DNA of 28,631 bases from a virus. Shown here in pieces: positions 6,595-14,603 of the stretch. The notes beneath the pieces are model-generated. The model worked only from the letters and a program-made list of their open reading frames with translations. It did no database searches and was not told where the DNA came from. Position 1 is the first letter of the stretch. The number at the start of each line of letters is the position of its first letter. The position numbers were made by a program, and so were the translations under genes. Location of the stretch: positions 1-28,631 of the IMG/VR virus record IMGVR_UViG_3300035212_000510; one strand, written 5' to 3'.

Positions 6595-7230
6595 TCAGTT
6601 ACCGAATGTTTTACGCAACTGGTTAGAAACCATTTCAGAATTTTTATCCCAACGAATCGTTACTGATACTTCTTGTGGTCCTATTATTTCTTGTTTGATT
6701 ACTTTAAAACCACGCAAGATACCTTGAGCGTTAACCCGAATAGTTTCATTTAGTTGATATGCAGTATCGTTGCTATTTTCCCGTATAGATTGGTTAGTAT
6801 CTTTTTCAGCATCAGTATCACTCATAGAAACAACCTCACCGGTTGTTGTACGTGATTTCATCCGATCACTTGCTTTTTCAACGTTTTTAGCAAGAGTATT
6901 AGTGACACGTTCACTTGATACATCCTCTTGAATAAAATGACGAACTCCGGCCCTAGCACGGTCCGATGCACGAATCAATGCAGTCCGGCGATTATTTTCA
7001 GTATTGCCATTTGTACTAGCTGTTCCTACTGATTCAATCGATACGATATCACATTGTGATTTCCAAGGTGTGTACCAGGCACAGTCAGTTTCAATACGAA
7101 TTGTATCTTGCTTGAATGATGTTGACAGTTTTTGATTTCGAATCTGGTCGAATTCGCCCTCACCGCGTTTAGTAGTTGAACATCCTGCTAATGCAATGAT
7201 AGATGCTAGTGCTAATAACTTGAGTTTCAT
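6595..7230 (-). CDS. predicted lipoprotein, 211 aa
   Basis: The signal peptide ends with the lipobox LAGC, lipidated at Cys17. The middle (about 75-110) has NRRTALIRASDRARAGVRHF, the helix pattern of LPP20-like proteins, and the C-terminus has GFKVIKQEIIGPQEVSVTIRWD, the strand pair expected with it. A polar, probably helical insert (about 115-160) separates these. It is thus likely a distant relative of the next lipoprotein. A TTGACT-N17-TAGGAT promoter is directly upstream. Acting at the inner or outer membrane is inferred from the lipobox. Confidence 0.75.
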   Translation of the reverse strand: MKLKLLALASIIALAGCSTTKRGEGEFDQIRNQKLSTSFKQDTIRIETDCAWYTPWKSQCDIVSIESVGTASTNGNTENNRRTALIRASDRARAGVRHFIQEDVSSERVTNTLAKNVEKASDRMKSRTTTGEVVSMSDTDAEKDTNQSIRENSNDTAYQLNETIRVNAQGILRGFKVIKQEIIGPQEVSVTIRWDKNSEMVSNQLRKTFGN

Positions 7231-7260
7231 TTAAATTTCCAATAAGTTTAAGATATGTAT

Positions 7261-7289
7261 ATCCTAACACAATATTGATTTAAAGTCAA
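7261..7289 (-). promoter_or_regulatory. probable sigma70 promoter of the lipoprotein pair
   Basis: TTGACT (7284-7289) and TAGGAT (7261-7266) are 17 bases apart, directly after the stop codon of the membrane-protein gene at 7290-8864. The -10 box is weaker than in the other sites. Confidence 0.5.
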
Positions 7290-8864
7290 TTATTTTTGGT
7301 TCTTTAGGAACAATTCTATCTGTTCTTTTTCAGTTTCGGACAATAGATCAAGGTCATATTCGCCCTTTTCTATCTTTTCAACCAAATATTTGATATATTT
7401 TTGGTTATGTAGGTATGTATCAGATTGGTCCTTTTGGACCTCTATCCACTTGCGCCCATCATACTTATATACACAATTTGGTAAAGAATCTACTCTAACA
7501 AATACATCTCCTTTGTTAGCATTATTTGGGAATTTTATTCCAAAATTAGTACTAATTGTACGTTGACTATCTGCTGTTAACATAAAGATATCTGGGCGCA
7601 AACTTTTTAATGCATCCATTTGGTAATGCTTATCCTCAAACATTACATAACCACCCGCTAATTCCTTATAAGGTTTTTTTGGTTGAATTAATACTTCAGT
7701 ATCTGCCGTAAGTGTTCTATCAACTGTAATAGGTTCTTCTTTGAGTGCAACCATTGGCTTAACATCAAAGCTAACAAATGGTTTACTTAAGTAAGGATGT
7801 TGTTCTAATATAGATTTTGGTTCTTCTTCTGGTTCTTCAAAAGGACCGTCCTTAACATCACATTGTTTATTTGGGCAGAATAGACCTATACCAGTAGCAT
7901 TAACCAACTCAGTACCGCACATATAACAGTTAATAGGTTCTTTGGGAGTTTCAGCCGTCGCAATAATCTGTTTAATTTGGTCATCAGTTAAAGGACCATC
8001 ATCAGGTTCATATGCAGGTTCTGGTTCTGGTTCTGTGACAGTGGGAGTCGATGGTGTTTCATTCCCTAGAGGGCTGTCACCCTCCTCATCTTTTTCTTCA
8101 TCCCATTCTTTACTTGCGTTAGCGGCAAGAACAAGTGCAATAGCAAGTGGATCAAATACAATAACCAATAAGATAATAACCCAACGAACAGCGGCTTCTA
8201 ACGTGTTTGTATCAGTATTATCCCCGTAAATTAATGCGGCAATATACTTAATAGGGCCTACCTCAGCCTCAACCTTACGTACCTCAGCCGCAATGGGTGC
8301 TCGTTCTTCTCTAAGTCCAGCAATTGTTTTCTGTTCGGCTGCAATTTCAGCAAGGAGTCTAGTTCTTTCCTTCGATTGAGATTTACGTATAGCAACGGCT
8401 TTATCTGCACCCGTTTCTGAAGTCGAGCGGCCCATAACTTGGTCCACCGCCTCATCGAGTTGTTTAAGTGCTTTGCGATTAACATCTATGGTGTCCTGTG
8501 ATACTTTAATTTTCTCATCGTAGATTGCAATTTTGGCTTGTACATCCCCTGATGTAATACCTTGATCCATATGAGCCTTTGACAAGAAGCCAAAGATACC
8601 CATACTAGTTAGTAATGCTAGTGCAATAACAGCAGGAACAAGATATAGTTTAAGCAAGAAACCACAACGACTCCAGTACTTACGTAGCCAAACAGTTGTG
8701 GTGATCTTTCCTACTTCGAGGATAGAACCCATTATGATAACAGGAATAACCGCACCTGCAAAGATAGCGGTTAGACCAATGATACTATACCAGGCAGCTA
8801 CTGAACTAAGTGATAGTGCTACTAATAGTGTGAGATTTGAAAATGATAAAAATTTAAGGCGCAT
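7290..8864 (-). CDS. multi-pass coiled-coil membrane protein with zinc-ribbon-like site, 524 aa
   Basis: Residues 10-50 form two membrane helices and 72-96 a third. A long charged coiled-coil region follows (about 105-205, for example LLAEIAAEQKTIAGLREERA), and a fourth membrane helix lies at 227-250 (VIILLVIVFDPLAIALVLAA). A Pro/Glu-rich linker (270-300) leads to a four-Cys site: C313, C316, C330 and C335. The last 100 residues contain KGDVFVRVDSLPNCVYKYDG, which looks like a small beta domain, and an acidic helix-rich end. I recall similar proteins in aquatic T4-like phages but no proven role. The coiled coil between membrane helices would suit a spanin-like or envelope-remodelling role, which is speculative. 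CTAAATAT lies three bases before the ATG. Confidence 0.75.
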   Translation of the reverse strand: MRLKFLSFSNLTLLVALSLSSVAAWYSIIGLTAIFAGAVIPVIIMGSILEVGKITTTVWLRKYWSRCGFLLKLYLVPAVIALALLTSMGIFGFLSKAHMDQGITSGDVQAKIAIYDEKIKVSQDTIDVNRKALKQLDEAVDQVMGRSTSETGADKAVAIRKSQSKERTRLLAEIAAEQKTIAGLREERAPIAAEVRKVEAEVGPIKYIAALIYGDNTDTNTLEAAVRWVIILLVIVFDPLAIALVLAANASKEWDEEKDEEGDSPLGNETPSTPTVTEPEPEPAYEPDDGPLTDDQIKQIIATAETPKEPINCYMCGTELVNATGIGLFCPNKQCDVKDGPFEEPEEEPKSILEQHPYLSKPFVSFDVKPMVALKEEPITVDRTLTADTEVLIQPKKPYKELAGGYVMFEDKHYQMDALKSLRPDIFMLTADSQRTISTNFGIKFPNNANKGDVFVRVDSLPNCVYKYDGRKWIEVQKDQSDTYLHNQKYIKYLVEKIEKGEYDLDLLSETEKEQIELFLKNQK

Positions 8865-8867
8865 CTA

Positions 8868-8875
8868 ATATTTAG
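8868..8875 (-). promoter_or_regulatory. weak late-type motif CTAAATAT
   Basis: The motif overlaps the stop codon of the gene at 8872-9084 and lies three bases before the ATG of the membrane-protein gene, which has no Shine-Dalgarno sequence. It could be a chance match. Confidence 0.3.
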
Positions 8876-9084
8876 TCTAGTGTTAAGTCAAATAAGTGAC
8901 TATAATAACTAAGAAACTCTGCTACCGGCAATACAAGTTTTTGAGGGATACTAGGACCATGGGTCACGTGATAAGTTACTAAATAATCACCTCTATCCTC
9001 ATCAGTTTTCTTTACCTGAATAATCTCAATCTTATTACCGTCTTCAAATACATAGAATTTGCCAATTAAGTCTAATGGGTTCAT
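8872..9084 (-). CDS. small conserved-type phage protein, 70 aa
   Basis: The N-terminus MNPLDLIGKFYVFEDGNKIEII begins a small beta-rich domain, with a middle strand (GDYLVTYHVTHG) and a helical end (VAEFLSYYSHLFDL). The pattern is familiar from other phage genomes but has no known function. It overlaps the previous gene by four bases (ATGA), so it is probably translated together with the acidic protein at 9081-10322. Confidence 0.75.
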   Translation of the reverse strand: MNPLDLIGKFYVFEDGNKIEIIQVKKTDEDRGDYLVTYHVTHGPSIPQKLVLPVAEFLSYYSHLFDLTLD

Positions 9085-10322
9085 TTTGTGTTGTGATACA
9101 CATCAAACTGTGCCCACTGACCTCGCCAGTTGTCGTGTTCACCATCCATACCCTCATCATCAAGTTCATCACCATCATATACTAATCTTGTAACTACACT
9201 TGTGCCTTGAATGTCCCAGTTCAATGCTTTAAGTTTCTTAGGTTCAAATACACCCTCGATACTTGTTTGAATACAACTACCTTTGCCACCTTGTGTCCAC
9301 ATTAACCAGTAGCCCTTACCTAGATGTTCTGGATATAGTTCTTCTTGTTCTTCTGTAGCATCATATAGACTATCTTCTTCACCATGTGCTTCACTAAAGA
9401 ATGATTCTAATTCACCGTCATAGATGGTCTCACCTTCACTGTTCTCAATTGTCATATGAGTATCATCTTGGTCAAAGCCCCAGAACGAATGTTTACCTTG
9501 ATACTCGTAATAAGGCAAATCAAATCGTGCCGCCTTAGGAGTTTCATTCTCATCGTAGTCATAGTTCTCATTAAGTGCGTCACTCAAATCGCCCTCATGA
9601 TCCTCATCACTCCAATACTCGTATTGTGCCTTTTTAATCTTATGTACACCAATCTCCCGTGTACGGCCCCAAACACGAATTGTATATGTATCTTCGGGGT
9701 AACTTTCTTTTAGTGAATCGTCATCTTCCGCAGTCAATGTTTCAAACTCTGCCTTTAGTTCTTCTAATGCTTCTTCTAGTTCATTTTCATCAACTAGTTC
9801 TTCATCTTCTTCCTCAGTTTCCTTAGCCCAACGTGCAGTACGTTCTGCACTTTCTTTTTCTGCTATGACACCGGCTTCTGTTAGTTCAACATCACTCTCA
9901 CAGTAAGGACAAATTTTTCTAGGATTATCAATTTCAGTTCCGTCTTTGTCTATCCAAGACCATTCAGCATCATAGCTTTGACCAGTCCACTTGCACTTAG
10001 TGCATTTGTGAGTAGGCTCAGGTGGAGGAGGGTCACTATGCCAACTATCCTCATCACCTAATTCATATGTAACATCGTAACCACCTTTGCGGTCAGTCCA
10101 ACAATCATCATATTGAAACTCCCATTCAATCTCAACATCATTCTCATAGGCATCATTAATAACATCTTCATAATCATATGTGCCATCAGCGATACCATCC
10201 AGTATTACTTTAATCTCATCTTCTTCCTTGTCAGGATAGATTTCACTTAATAGTGCTTCATCAATTTCAATAGCATATTGTCTATCGTGCTGATGCCATT
10301 CGTGTTTAACTATTGTTACCAT
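9081..10322 (-). CDS. highly acidic protein with four-Cys zinc site, 413 aa
   Basis: The protein is very rich in Asp and Glu throughout. Two CxxC pairs (C107, C110 and C138, C141, in CTKC and CPYC) likely bind zinc. A region of nearly pure Glu/Asp helices lies at 150-205 (EEEDEELVDENELEEALEEL). The C-terminal half has aromatic-rich stretches (GKGYWLMWTQGGKGS; WRGQWAQFDVYHN). Strong negative charge is common in DNA-mimic proteins and in proteins that bind basic partners, but no relationship is established. It has a GGAGAA ribosome site and an extended -10 promoter. No family was recognised. Confidence 0.75.
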   Translation of the reverse strand: MVTIVKHEWHQHDRQYAIEIDEALLSEIYPDKEEDEIKVILDGIADGTYDYEDVINDAYENDVEIEWEFQYDDCWTDRKGGYDVTYELGDEDSWHSDPPPPEPTHKCTKCKWTGQSYDAEWSWIDKDGTEIDNPRKICPYCESDVELTEAGVIAEKESAERTARWAKETEEEDEELVDENELEEALEELKAEFETLTAEDDDSLKESYPEDTYTIRVWGRTREIGVHKIKKAQYEYWSDEDHEGDLSDALNENYDYDENETPKAARFDLPYYEYQGKHSFWGFDQDDTHMTIENSEGETIYDGELESFFSEAHGEEDSLYDATEEQEELYPEHLGKGYWLMWTQGGKGSCIQTSIEGVFEPKKLKALNWDIQGTSVVTRLVYDGDELDDEGMDGEHDNWRGQWAQFDVYHNTK

Positions 10323-10340
10323 TATGTTCTCCTATATTTA

Positions 10341-10349
10341 ATTATATCA
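10341..10349 (-). promoter_or_regulatory. extended -10 promoter TGATATAAT
   Basis: The minus strand has TGA-TATAAT (TGN plus a perfect -10) 18 bases before the ATG at 10322. No good -35 is present, which an extended -10 can tolerate. It overlaps the last codons of the ligase gene. Confidence 0.45.
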
Positions 10350-11681
10350 CTTGTCATCACGGAAACGAACAAATCTGGGGAAACGCAAACTGTAGGTTCC
10401 ATCTTGGTTCTGTGTAATCACATCACATAAGACTTCAGCAGTTCGACCAATGACCAGATTACGGTTAGTCCAATAGTCATCTCTATCAACATCACTAAAG
10501 CCACTACCCACATTGACTGTAATTTCTTTCCCGTCGTCAACTCCATGACAAACGAGTGCTCCAAGTCTTCCCAAATTTCTACCAGTACCTTCTTCAACAC
10601 CTACGACCTCCAAGTCTACAGTTAATGTTGGCTTCCACTTCATCCAGTCAGTACTACGTTTACAGATGTATGGAGCTTCTAATTCTTTAATCATAATGCC
10701 TTCAAATCCTGCGTTCACATTGTCTTTAGCATAACGTTCAAGTTGATCCTTACCTGCGGCTGTATCTAAGTCAACCATAATGTGTGGTAGTAGTTCAACG
10801 TTAGGCATTGTGTCAATCACGTGCCGAATATGTTCAAGTATATTGATACGTTTACGCAGTTGAGCATTCCAGTGTCCTTCACGGAAATCACTTAATGGAA
10901 TAATATCAAAGATATTGAATACGCTATCATCAGCCTGCACGTTATCTTTACGACGGGCTTGTCGCATAAGTTCTTGGAATGTATTACCAATCACTTCACC
11001 ATCTAATACAAATCCGTTAACCAATGCGTTCTGATGTCCTCTAGCAATCTTAATCCAGTTATTACGCACCTGTTCTTCAATGTGACCAAAGTTGTCAAAC
11101 TGTTTGCCGTTGCGACTGAAACAGATAGTAGTCACATCACCAAAGTCACTTGGGATAACCATCAACAATACACGCACACCATCGAGCTTTGGCTCAAGGC
11201 GCTTAACACCTTTCATCTCAGGACGACCTTCGCTATTAGTAGCCAGCTGGCAACCAAAGATAGGAATCTCGTAATCAGTTTTCTTACAGATTTTATTAAC
11301 TGTCTTATCACTAATACCCGCACGTAAGTCCCTACGTAACACAGGTGCTAAGAATGTATTCCATTCATCACTATCAAACCGCTCAGCCGTACTTTGAATT
11401 GCATCACGTGCGGCATGACCTGTCAATCTACGCTGACTAAGTTGTAGCATCAACTCATTAAACTCATCCCAGGGATTCTCTGCATCGGTAATACCTACAG
11501 TGTCTGGTACTTGACGAACACCAAATGTAACGTAAGGATTATAACAAGCTTTTACAAAAGACAGGAAATTGATAGCATTTGTGCTACCTAGGACACTTGC
11601 CTCTAATGCTTGTTTGATAACGTCTTCCTTGTGCAGGCGGCTATCTGATTCGTTTAGTTTATTAATCCAACTTGCTGACAT
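10347..11681 (-). CDS. ATP-dependent DNA ligase, 444 aa
   Basis: The nucleotidyltransferase motifs are complete and in order: motif I EPKLDGVR with the adenylated Lys165, motif Ia FSRNGKQF (188-195), motif III FVLDGEV (224-230), motif IV EGIMIK (327-332) and motif V WMKWKP (346-351). An N-terminal helical domain (about 1-140) that embraces DNA precedes it, and a C-terminal OB domain (about 352-444) contains GRLGALVCHG. The length and layout are like T4 gp30. It seals nicks in phage DNA during replication, repair and recombination. An AGGAT site precedes the ATG. A perfect sigma70 promoter lies inside the previous gene at 11761-11789. Confidence 0.96.
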   Translation of the reverse strand: MSASWINKLNESDSRLHKEDVIKQALEASVLGSTNAINFLSFVKACYNPYVTFGVRQVPDTVGITDAENPWDEFNELMLQLSQRRLTGHAARDAIQSTAERFDSDEWNTFLAPVLRRDLRAGISDKTVNKICKKTDYEIPIFGCQLATNSEGRPEMKGVKRLEPKLDGVRVLLMVIPSDFGDVTTICFSRNGKQFDNFGHIEEQVRNNWIKIARGHQNALVNGFVLDGEVIGNTFQELMRQARRKDNVQADDSVFNIFDIIPLSDFREGHWNAQLRKRINILEHIRHVIDTMPNVELLPHIMVDLDTAAGKDQLERYAKDNVNAGFEGIMIKELEAPYICKRSTDWMKWKPTLTVDLEVVGVEEGTGRNLGRLGALVCHGVDDGKEITVNVGSGFSDVDRDDYWTNRNLVIGRTAEVLCDVITQNQDGTYSLRFPRFVRFRDDK

Positions 11682-11684
11682 ATT

Positions 11685-12155
11685 TTATCCTGAGAATGGC
11701 CACGCTGTTGTTGCGACAAAAGGTGGACGGGGTTTAAGTTCTATTGTTTCAATACTCTCATTATACACGTCCTCGTCAATTTTGTCAACAACGAATGGAC
11801 CCAAAATAGTGATACAATCACCCTCAAGTTGCCAATTATTATCACCTTCGAGTACCCAATTTAATCCAGTATCTTCCCAACCTTGCTCAATAGTTTCTTT
11901 CTCCTCATCGGTAAAACTATCATCAAACTCAAATTCTACATAGCATAGGTCATCAAGCTCACATCCCCAGCCCAAATTAGGATCAACATTATGTTCGGTA
12001 TCATCACTATAAGGTAATTCATCTTCGTGTTCAACAAATCCTTGCCCCCAACGATATGTTTCAGTAACACTCCATCTACGTTCGTTATCAACTATATCAT
12101 ATAGTGCTTCAATGGATTTTTTATGTTGTGGTTTGATACGATATAGTATGGTCAT
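11685..12155 (-). CDS. acidic protein, 156 aa, unknown function
   Basis: The protein is acidic and Trp-rich (RRWSVTETYRWGQG, NWVLEGDNNWQLEGD). The second half ends in a Pro-rich stretch (LKPRPPFVATTAW). It resembles the acidic protein at 9081-10322 only in charge. It overlaps the upstream small membrane protein by four bases (ATGA). Its 3' part contains a complete TTGACA-N17-TATAAT promoter for the ligase, so the codon choice near residues 121-133 may be constrained by that site. No family was recognised. Confidence 0.7.
   Translation of the reverse strand: MTILYRIKPQHKKSIEALYDIVDNERRWSVTETYRWGQGFVEHEDELPYSDDTEHNVDPNLGWGCELDDLCYVEFEFDDSFTDEEKETIEQGWEDTGLNWVLEGDNNWQLEGDCITILGPFVVDKIDEDVYNESIETIELKPRPPFVATTAWPFSG
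11761..11789 (-). promoter_or_regulatory. perfect sigma70 promoter inside the gene before ligase
   Basis: TTGACA (11784-11789) and TATAAT (11761-11766) are 17 bases apart, lying within the coding part of the gene at 11685-12155. RNA would start near 11754 and reach the ligase ATG after about 75 bases. Confidence 0.75.
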
Positions 12156-12337
12156 TTTTTAGGAAATCGTTTATTACATTCTTCAATTACTTCATTTGGT
12201 ACTTGTTCATACGTGTCTAGCTTAGAGCATTGATATTCTATAGTAATATAATCTGGATCATCCGTACCTTCTCGCACAAACCAAAACATTCCTACAAGTA
12301 CTAGTATTGTTATAATTGCTGATTTAATGATGTCCAT
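12152..12337 (-). CDS. small single-span membrane protein, 61 aa
   Basis: Residues 3-22 (IIKSAIITILVLVGMFWFV) form one membrane helix. The remaining acidic part (VREGTDDPDYITIEYQC...) contains two Cys, at 36 and 54. An AGGAA ribosome site precedes the ATG. It could be a small holin- or rim-type membrane protein, but nothing beyond topology supports that. It overlaps the next gene by ATGA. Confidence 0.65.
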   Translation of the reverse strand: MDIIKSAIITILVLVGMFWFVREGTDDPDYITIEYQCSKLDTYEQVPNEVIEECNKRFPKK

Positions 12338-12350
12338 AATTCTATTCCTA

Positions 12351-12373
12351 AAGTAGTATACTATTTACTACTT
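12351..12373 (-). promoter_or_regulatory. perfect 8-bp inverted repeat in an intergenic gap
   Basis: AAGTAGTA (12351-12358) and TACTACTT (12366-12373) flank a seven-base loop, overlapping the stop codon of the gene at 12368-12784. There is no T-run, so it is more likely an RNA hairpin or operator than a terminator. Confidence 0.45.
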
Positions 12374-12784
12374 ATTATGCGTAATAAAATCAATTTTTGA
12401 TGTTAATTTATCTACATCTAAACCATTAAAAGAATAACCGTCAATTAAACAATTCTCGTATTGAATACTAGGAGGTTCCTCTAATCCTTTTTCATTCATA
12501 ATGTATGCCATAGCAATGATGTTATCATTTACCACTACATTAATTTTATTATAGTAGTACGGATATCCCTCTAACCCATCTAATGCTTTTTCACATTTAC
12601 TAGTAATATACCAAAGAACTCCTTCCATTTCACTACCCGGAACAAGATCAATATCAGCGTGATGTCTGAATTTTAAATCAAAGTTCTTTAAGGTACACTT
12701 ACCAAGGTTAACGGCATTAGGACAACGTAAGGTCATCTCATTAACATTGGTATTCATACCATAAGCAAAATAAAATTTATTCAT
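12368..12784 (-). CDS. gamma-glutamylcyclotransferase-like protein, 138 aa
   Basis: The fold signature YFAYGMNTN (5-13) corresponds to the YGSN substrate loop of the GGCT/AIG2-like family. The catalytic acid is likely Glu72 in LDGLEGYPYYY, a characteristic motif of the family. GVLWYITSKCEKALD (55-69) is the expected strand and helix between them. Cellular relatives cleave gamma-glutamyl amides and release 5-oxoproline, for example from glutathione breakdown products. Phage-encoded copies are seen in other genomes but their substrate is not known. The start overlaps the stop of the previous gene as TAATG. Confidence 0.82.
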   Translation of the reverse strand: MNKFYFAYGMNTNVNEMTLRCPNAVNLGKCTLKNFDLKFRHHADIDLVPGSEMEGVLWYITSKCEKALDGLEGYPYYYNKINVVVNDNIIAMAYIMNEKGLEEPPSIQYENCLIDGYSFNGLDVDKLTSKIDFITHNK

Positions 12785-13212
12785 TACCAGCTACTGTTAT
12801 AAAATACTTTCAATCCTAAGAACACTTCTGCCTTAGCATTGTTTACAAACTCAAGGTCTTGTTCATAGTAATGATTGTCAGAAGGATTACCAAAGAAGAA
12901 ACCTTCTGTGTCTGGAAGTTGTCCGTGCCGAATAGCTCGTTCAAGGTCATCCAAGTCATCCCAAGTTAGTTCAAGTTCAATGCCGTTGAATATAGGCCAA
13001 CCAACACTTTGCCTCGGACGACCTTTGCGTTCCCATAGTTGTTCCATCCAACCATGCAAGTTAGGATGCTTACGCCAATAAGCAATTTCATGTGGCTTAT
13101 TAACTGTCTTACTTACAAAGTCCTTAGAGGTTTCATCAAACTCTGCGGTCTCATAGAAATCATTGTATTGCCCTTTTTTCTTGGCAACATAAGCATACAT
13201 ATCTAGTCCCAT
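12784..13212 (-). CDS. conserved phage protein of the MGLDMYxY family, 142 aa
   Basis: The N-terminus MGLDMYAYVAKKKG and the later IAYWRKHPNLHGWMEQLW and GFFFG segments are typical of a frequently seen phage protein with no known function. The frame is open to an upstream GTG at 13245, but the ATG at 13212 has a very strong GGAGGAG ribosome site and matches the family's usual start. Several Trp and His residues are clustered at 50-65. It is rich in acidic residues near 90-100 (LTWDDLDDLERAI). Confidence 0.8.
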   Translation of the reverse strand: MGLDMYAYVAKKKGQYNDFYETAEFDETSKDFVSKTVNKPHEIAYWRKHPNLHGWMEQLWERKGRPRQSVGWPIFNGIELELTWDDLDDLERAIRHGQLPDTEGFFFGNPSDNHYYEQDLEFVNNAKAEVFLGLKVFYNSSW

Positions 13213-13241
13213 AATCTCCTCCACCTTTTTACGTTTATATT

Positions 13242-13370
13242 TCACTTTGTTTGTTCAATGGTCACTTCTTTAACCTTGTCTATACTTCTATCAGCCATTT
13301 TAGCGATACCACTAAAGCCAACTGTTGAGACAACGATACCAAGAATAAACCCTACTAATAAGTTTGTCAT
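13242..13370 (-). CDS. tiny single-span membrane protein, 42 aa
   Basis: The first 22 residues (MTNLLVGFILGIVVSTVGFSG) form a membrane helix, followed by a charged tail (ADRSIDKVKEVTIEQ). A GGAGA ribosome site lies inside the end of the upstream gene, and the spacing between them is two bases. The glycine-rich helix, small size and lone span resemble small inner-membrane proteins of T4-like phages. Function is unknown. Confidence 0.7.
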   Translation of the reverse strand: MTNLLVGFILGIVVSTVGFSGIAKMADRSIDKVKEVTIEQTK

Positions 13371-13371
13371 T

Positions 13372-13614
13372 TTAAATCTCCGGAAAGTTAAATGTTTGCC
13401 AATCTTCGGCATACTCTTTTTCTAAACACTGTGCCGCATCTGTGTAACCGTGATTGACTAATGTTTGCTTACACTCGTCAATAACTAGTGAAAAAAATGT
13501 ACGATAGGCCTTATCAGCATTTTCTGCACCTAACCATTTAGGCCAGGGCTCACCGTTAAAGTCAACATACAATCCTGCTTCGTTTGAAAGCTTTTTAAAA
13601 ACTTCATTCATCAT
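13372..13614 (-). CDS. small phage protein, 80 aa, possible relative of its neighbour
   Basis: The core LSNEAGLYVDF...AYRTFFSLVIDECKQTL corresponds to the pattern EQAG...F..LIVxEC that is common in small phage proteins. The likely start is ATG at 13614 in a TAATG overlap with the preceding gene, with GGAA upstream. The upstream in-frame codons would lie entirely inside the previous gene. It differs from the family's usual end (HFG) in the C-terminal part (EDWQTFNFPEI). Function is unknown. Confidence 0.7.
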   Translation of the reverse strand: MMNEVFKKLSNEAGLYVDFNGEPWPKWLGAENADKAYRTFFSLVIDECKQTLVNHGYTDAAQCLEKEYAEDWQTFNFPEI

Positions 13615-13856
13615 TAGATTCCAAAACGTTGTTTCAGTTGTCCTACGCAATCTCTACGGAAAGCGTCTTCAATCTGATTACGATAATCATCATAACCAGG
13701 ACTCAATGTTTCCACGACATTGATACATTCTTTTGCAATCAACAATGCAAAAGTTTCTGGATCAAAGTCATATGTGTAAGTGGATTTGTTTCCACCATCA
13801 TCGATTTCAACATAGCCACCGGCTTGTTTAAAAAGTATTTCTATTGACATATTCAT
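13614..13856 (-). CDS. small phage protein of the ECxxVV...FG family, 80 aa
   Basis: The segment FKQAGGYVEIDDGG, then ETFALLIAKECINVVETL, then a C-terminal LKQRFGI match a small, very common phage family whose members end in I+xHFG. The member at 21385-21600 has the same layout. The start ATG overlaps the stop of the gene at 13853 as ATGA. Function of the family is unknown. Confidence 0.75.
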   Translation of the reverse strand: MNMSIEILFKQAGGYVEIDDGGNKSTYTYDFDPETFALLIAKECINVVETLSPGYDDYRNQIEDAFRRDCVGQLKQRFGI

Positions 13857-14593
13857 ACAATCACCTTTACACGATTAAGTTGGGTAGTGTTATCTCTATG
13901 AGCTTTAACAGTACCATAAATGTCATACATTTTGCCTGCTTCTAAATCTTTTTTGTAAGCAAAGAAAACAACTTGGTCATCACTATTGATACCGGTTACA
14001 AAATTTACATTGTAAGTTTGTGAGTATACGGACCTCAATACTTCAATACTTGTTGATACTTTTTTACCAACGGTACCAATCAAACCACCAGTAGCAAAGT
14101 TAACACGCTGGTCTACAGTTTGACGTTTTACACCACGCTCATAGCAACTTGGTAAGCTAGCAATAACTGCCAAATCATATGTACTAGTAATAACATCACG
14201 ATTGGAAATAACCATAGCATTGTTATCAAACTCATTCAAGTGTTTACCTTGCAGGATTTTGAAAGTGAATGCTTGATAGAAAGCACGAACCTTTTTACCT
14301 TCTTCCCTAGACTCGTCGGTAATCAATGTAGTGTCAACCAACAAACTTTCAACAATCTGACGATTGGATAGTTTGTTCTGGCTTTTGTCGTCCTCGGTCA
14401 ACACACTCAGTTTAACATACGCACCATTAGTACGTTGTGCCTGACAAGCCGCACTCCATACGTCATCGGCGTTAAAATTCAAAACAACTTTTTTAGTGTT
14501 GGTTCTTACACGATACGGAGTAGAATTATCTGAATGACCCAACCGTTGGATCTGACGACTAGTCATATTTGATACGTTAGCAAATCCTGGCAT
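13853..14593 (-). CDS. unknown phage protein, 246 aa, possible OB-fold end
   Basis: No family was recognised. The C-terminal 45 residues (DQVVFFAYKKDLEAGKMYDIYGTVKAHRDN then LNRVKV) have the strand pattern of an OB-fold like those of single-stranded DNA-binding proteins. The N-terminal half is basic (TSRQIQRLGHSD; YRVRTNTKKVVLNFNADDVW) and mixed alpha/beta. A GGAG ribosome site lies six bases before the ATG. It follows the small gene at 14604 by ten bases, so it is probably read from the same early promoter. A nucleic-acid role is a tentative inference. Confidence 0.7.
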   Translation of the reverse strand: MPGFANVSNMTSRQIQRLGHSDNSTPYRVRTNTKKVVLNFNADDVWSAACQAQRTNGAYVKLSVLTEDDKSQNKLSNRQIVESLLVDTTLITDESREEGKKVRAFYQAFTFKILQGKHLNEFDNNAMVISNRDVITSTYDLAVIASLPSCYERGVKRQTVDQRVNFATGGLIGTVGKKVSTSIEVLRSVYSQTYNVNFVTGINSDDQVVFFAYKKDLEAGKMYDIYGTVKAHRDNTTQLNRVKVIV

Positions 14594-14603
14594 AGTAATC
14601 TCC

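Noticed and set aside
8011-8040. Short GGTTCT repeats as a possible regulatory repeat
   Set aside because: They encode the Pro/Glu-rich linker of the membrane protein and are explained by coding.
10418-10600. Second minus-strand frame inside the ligase
   Set aside because: It is an alternative frame of the conserved OB-domain coding region with no ribosome site.
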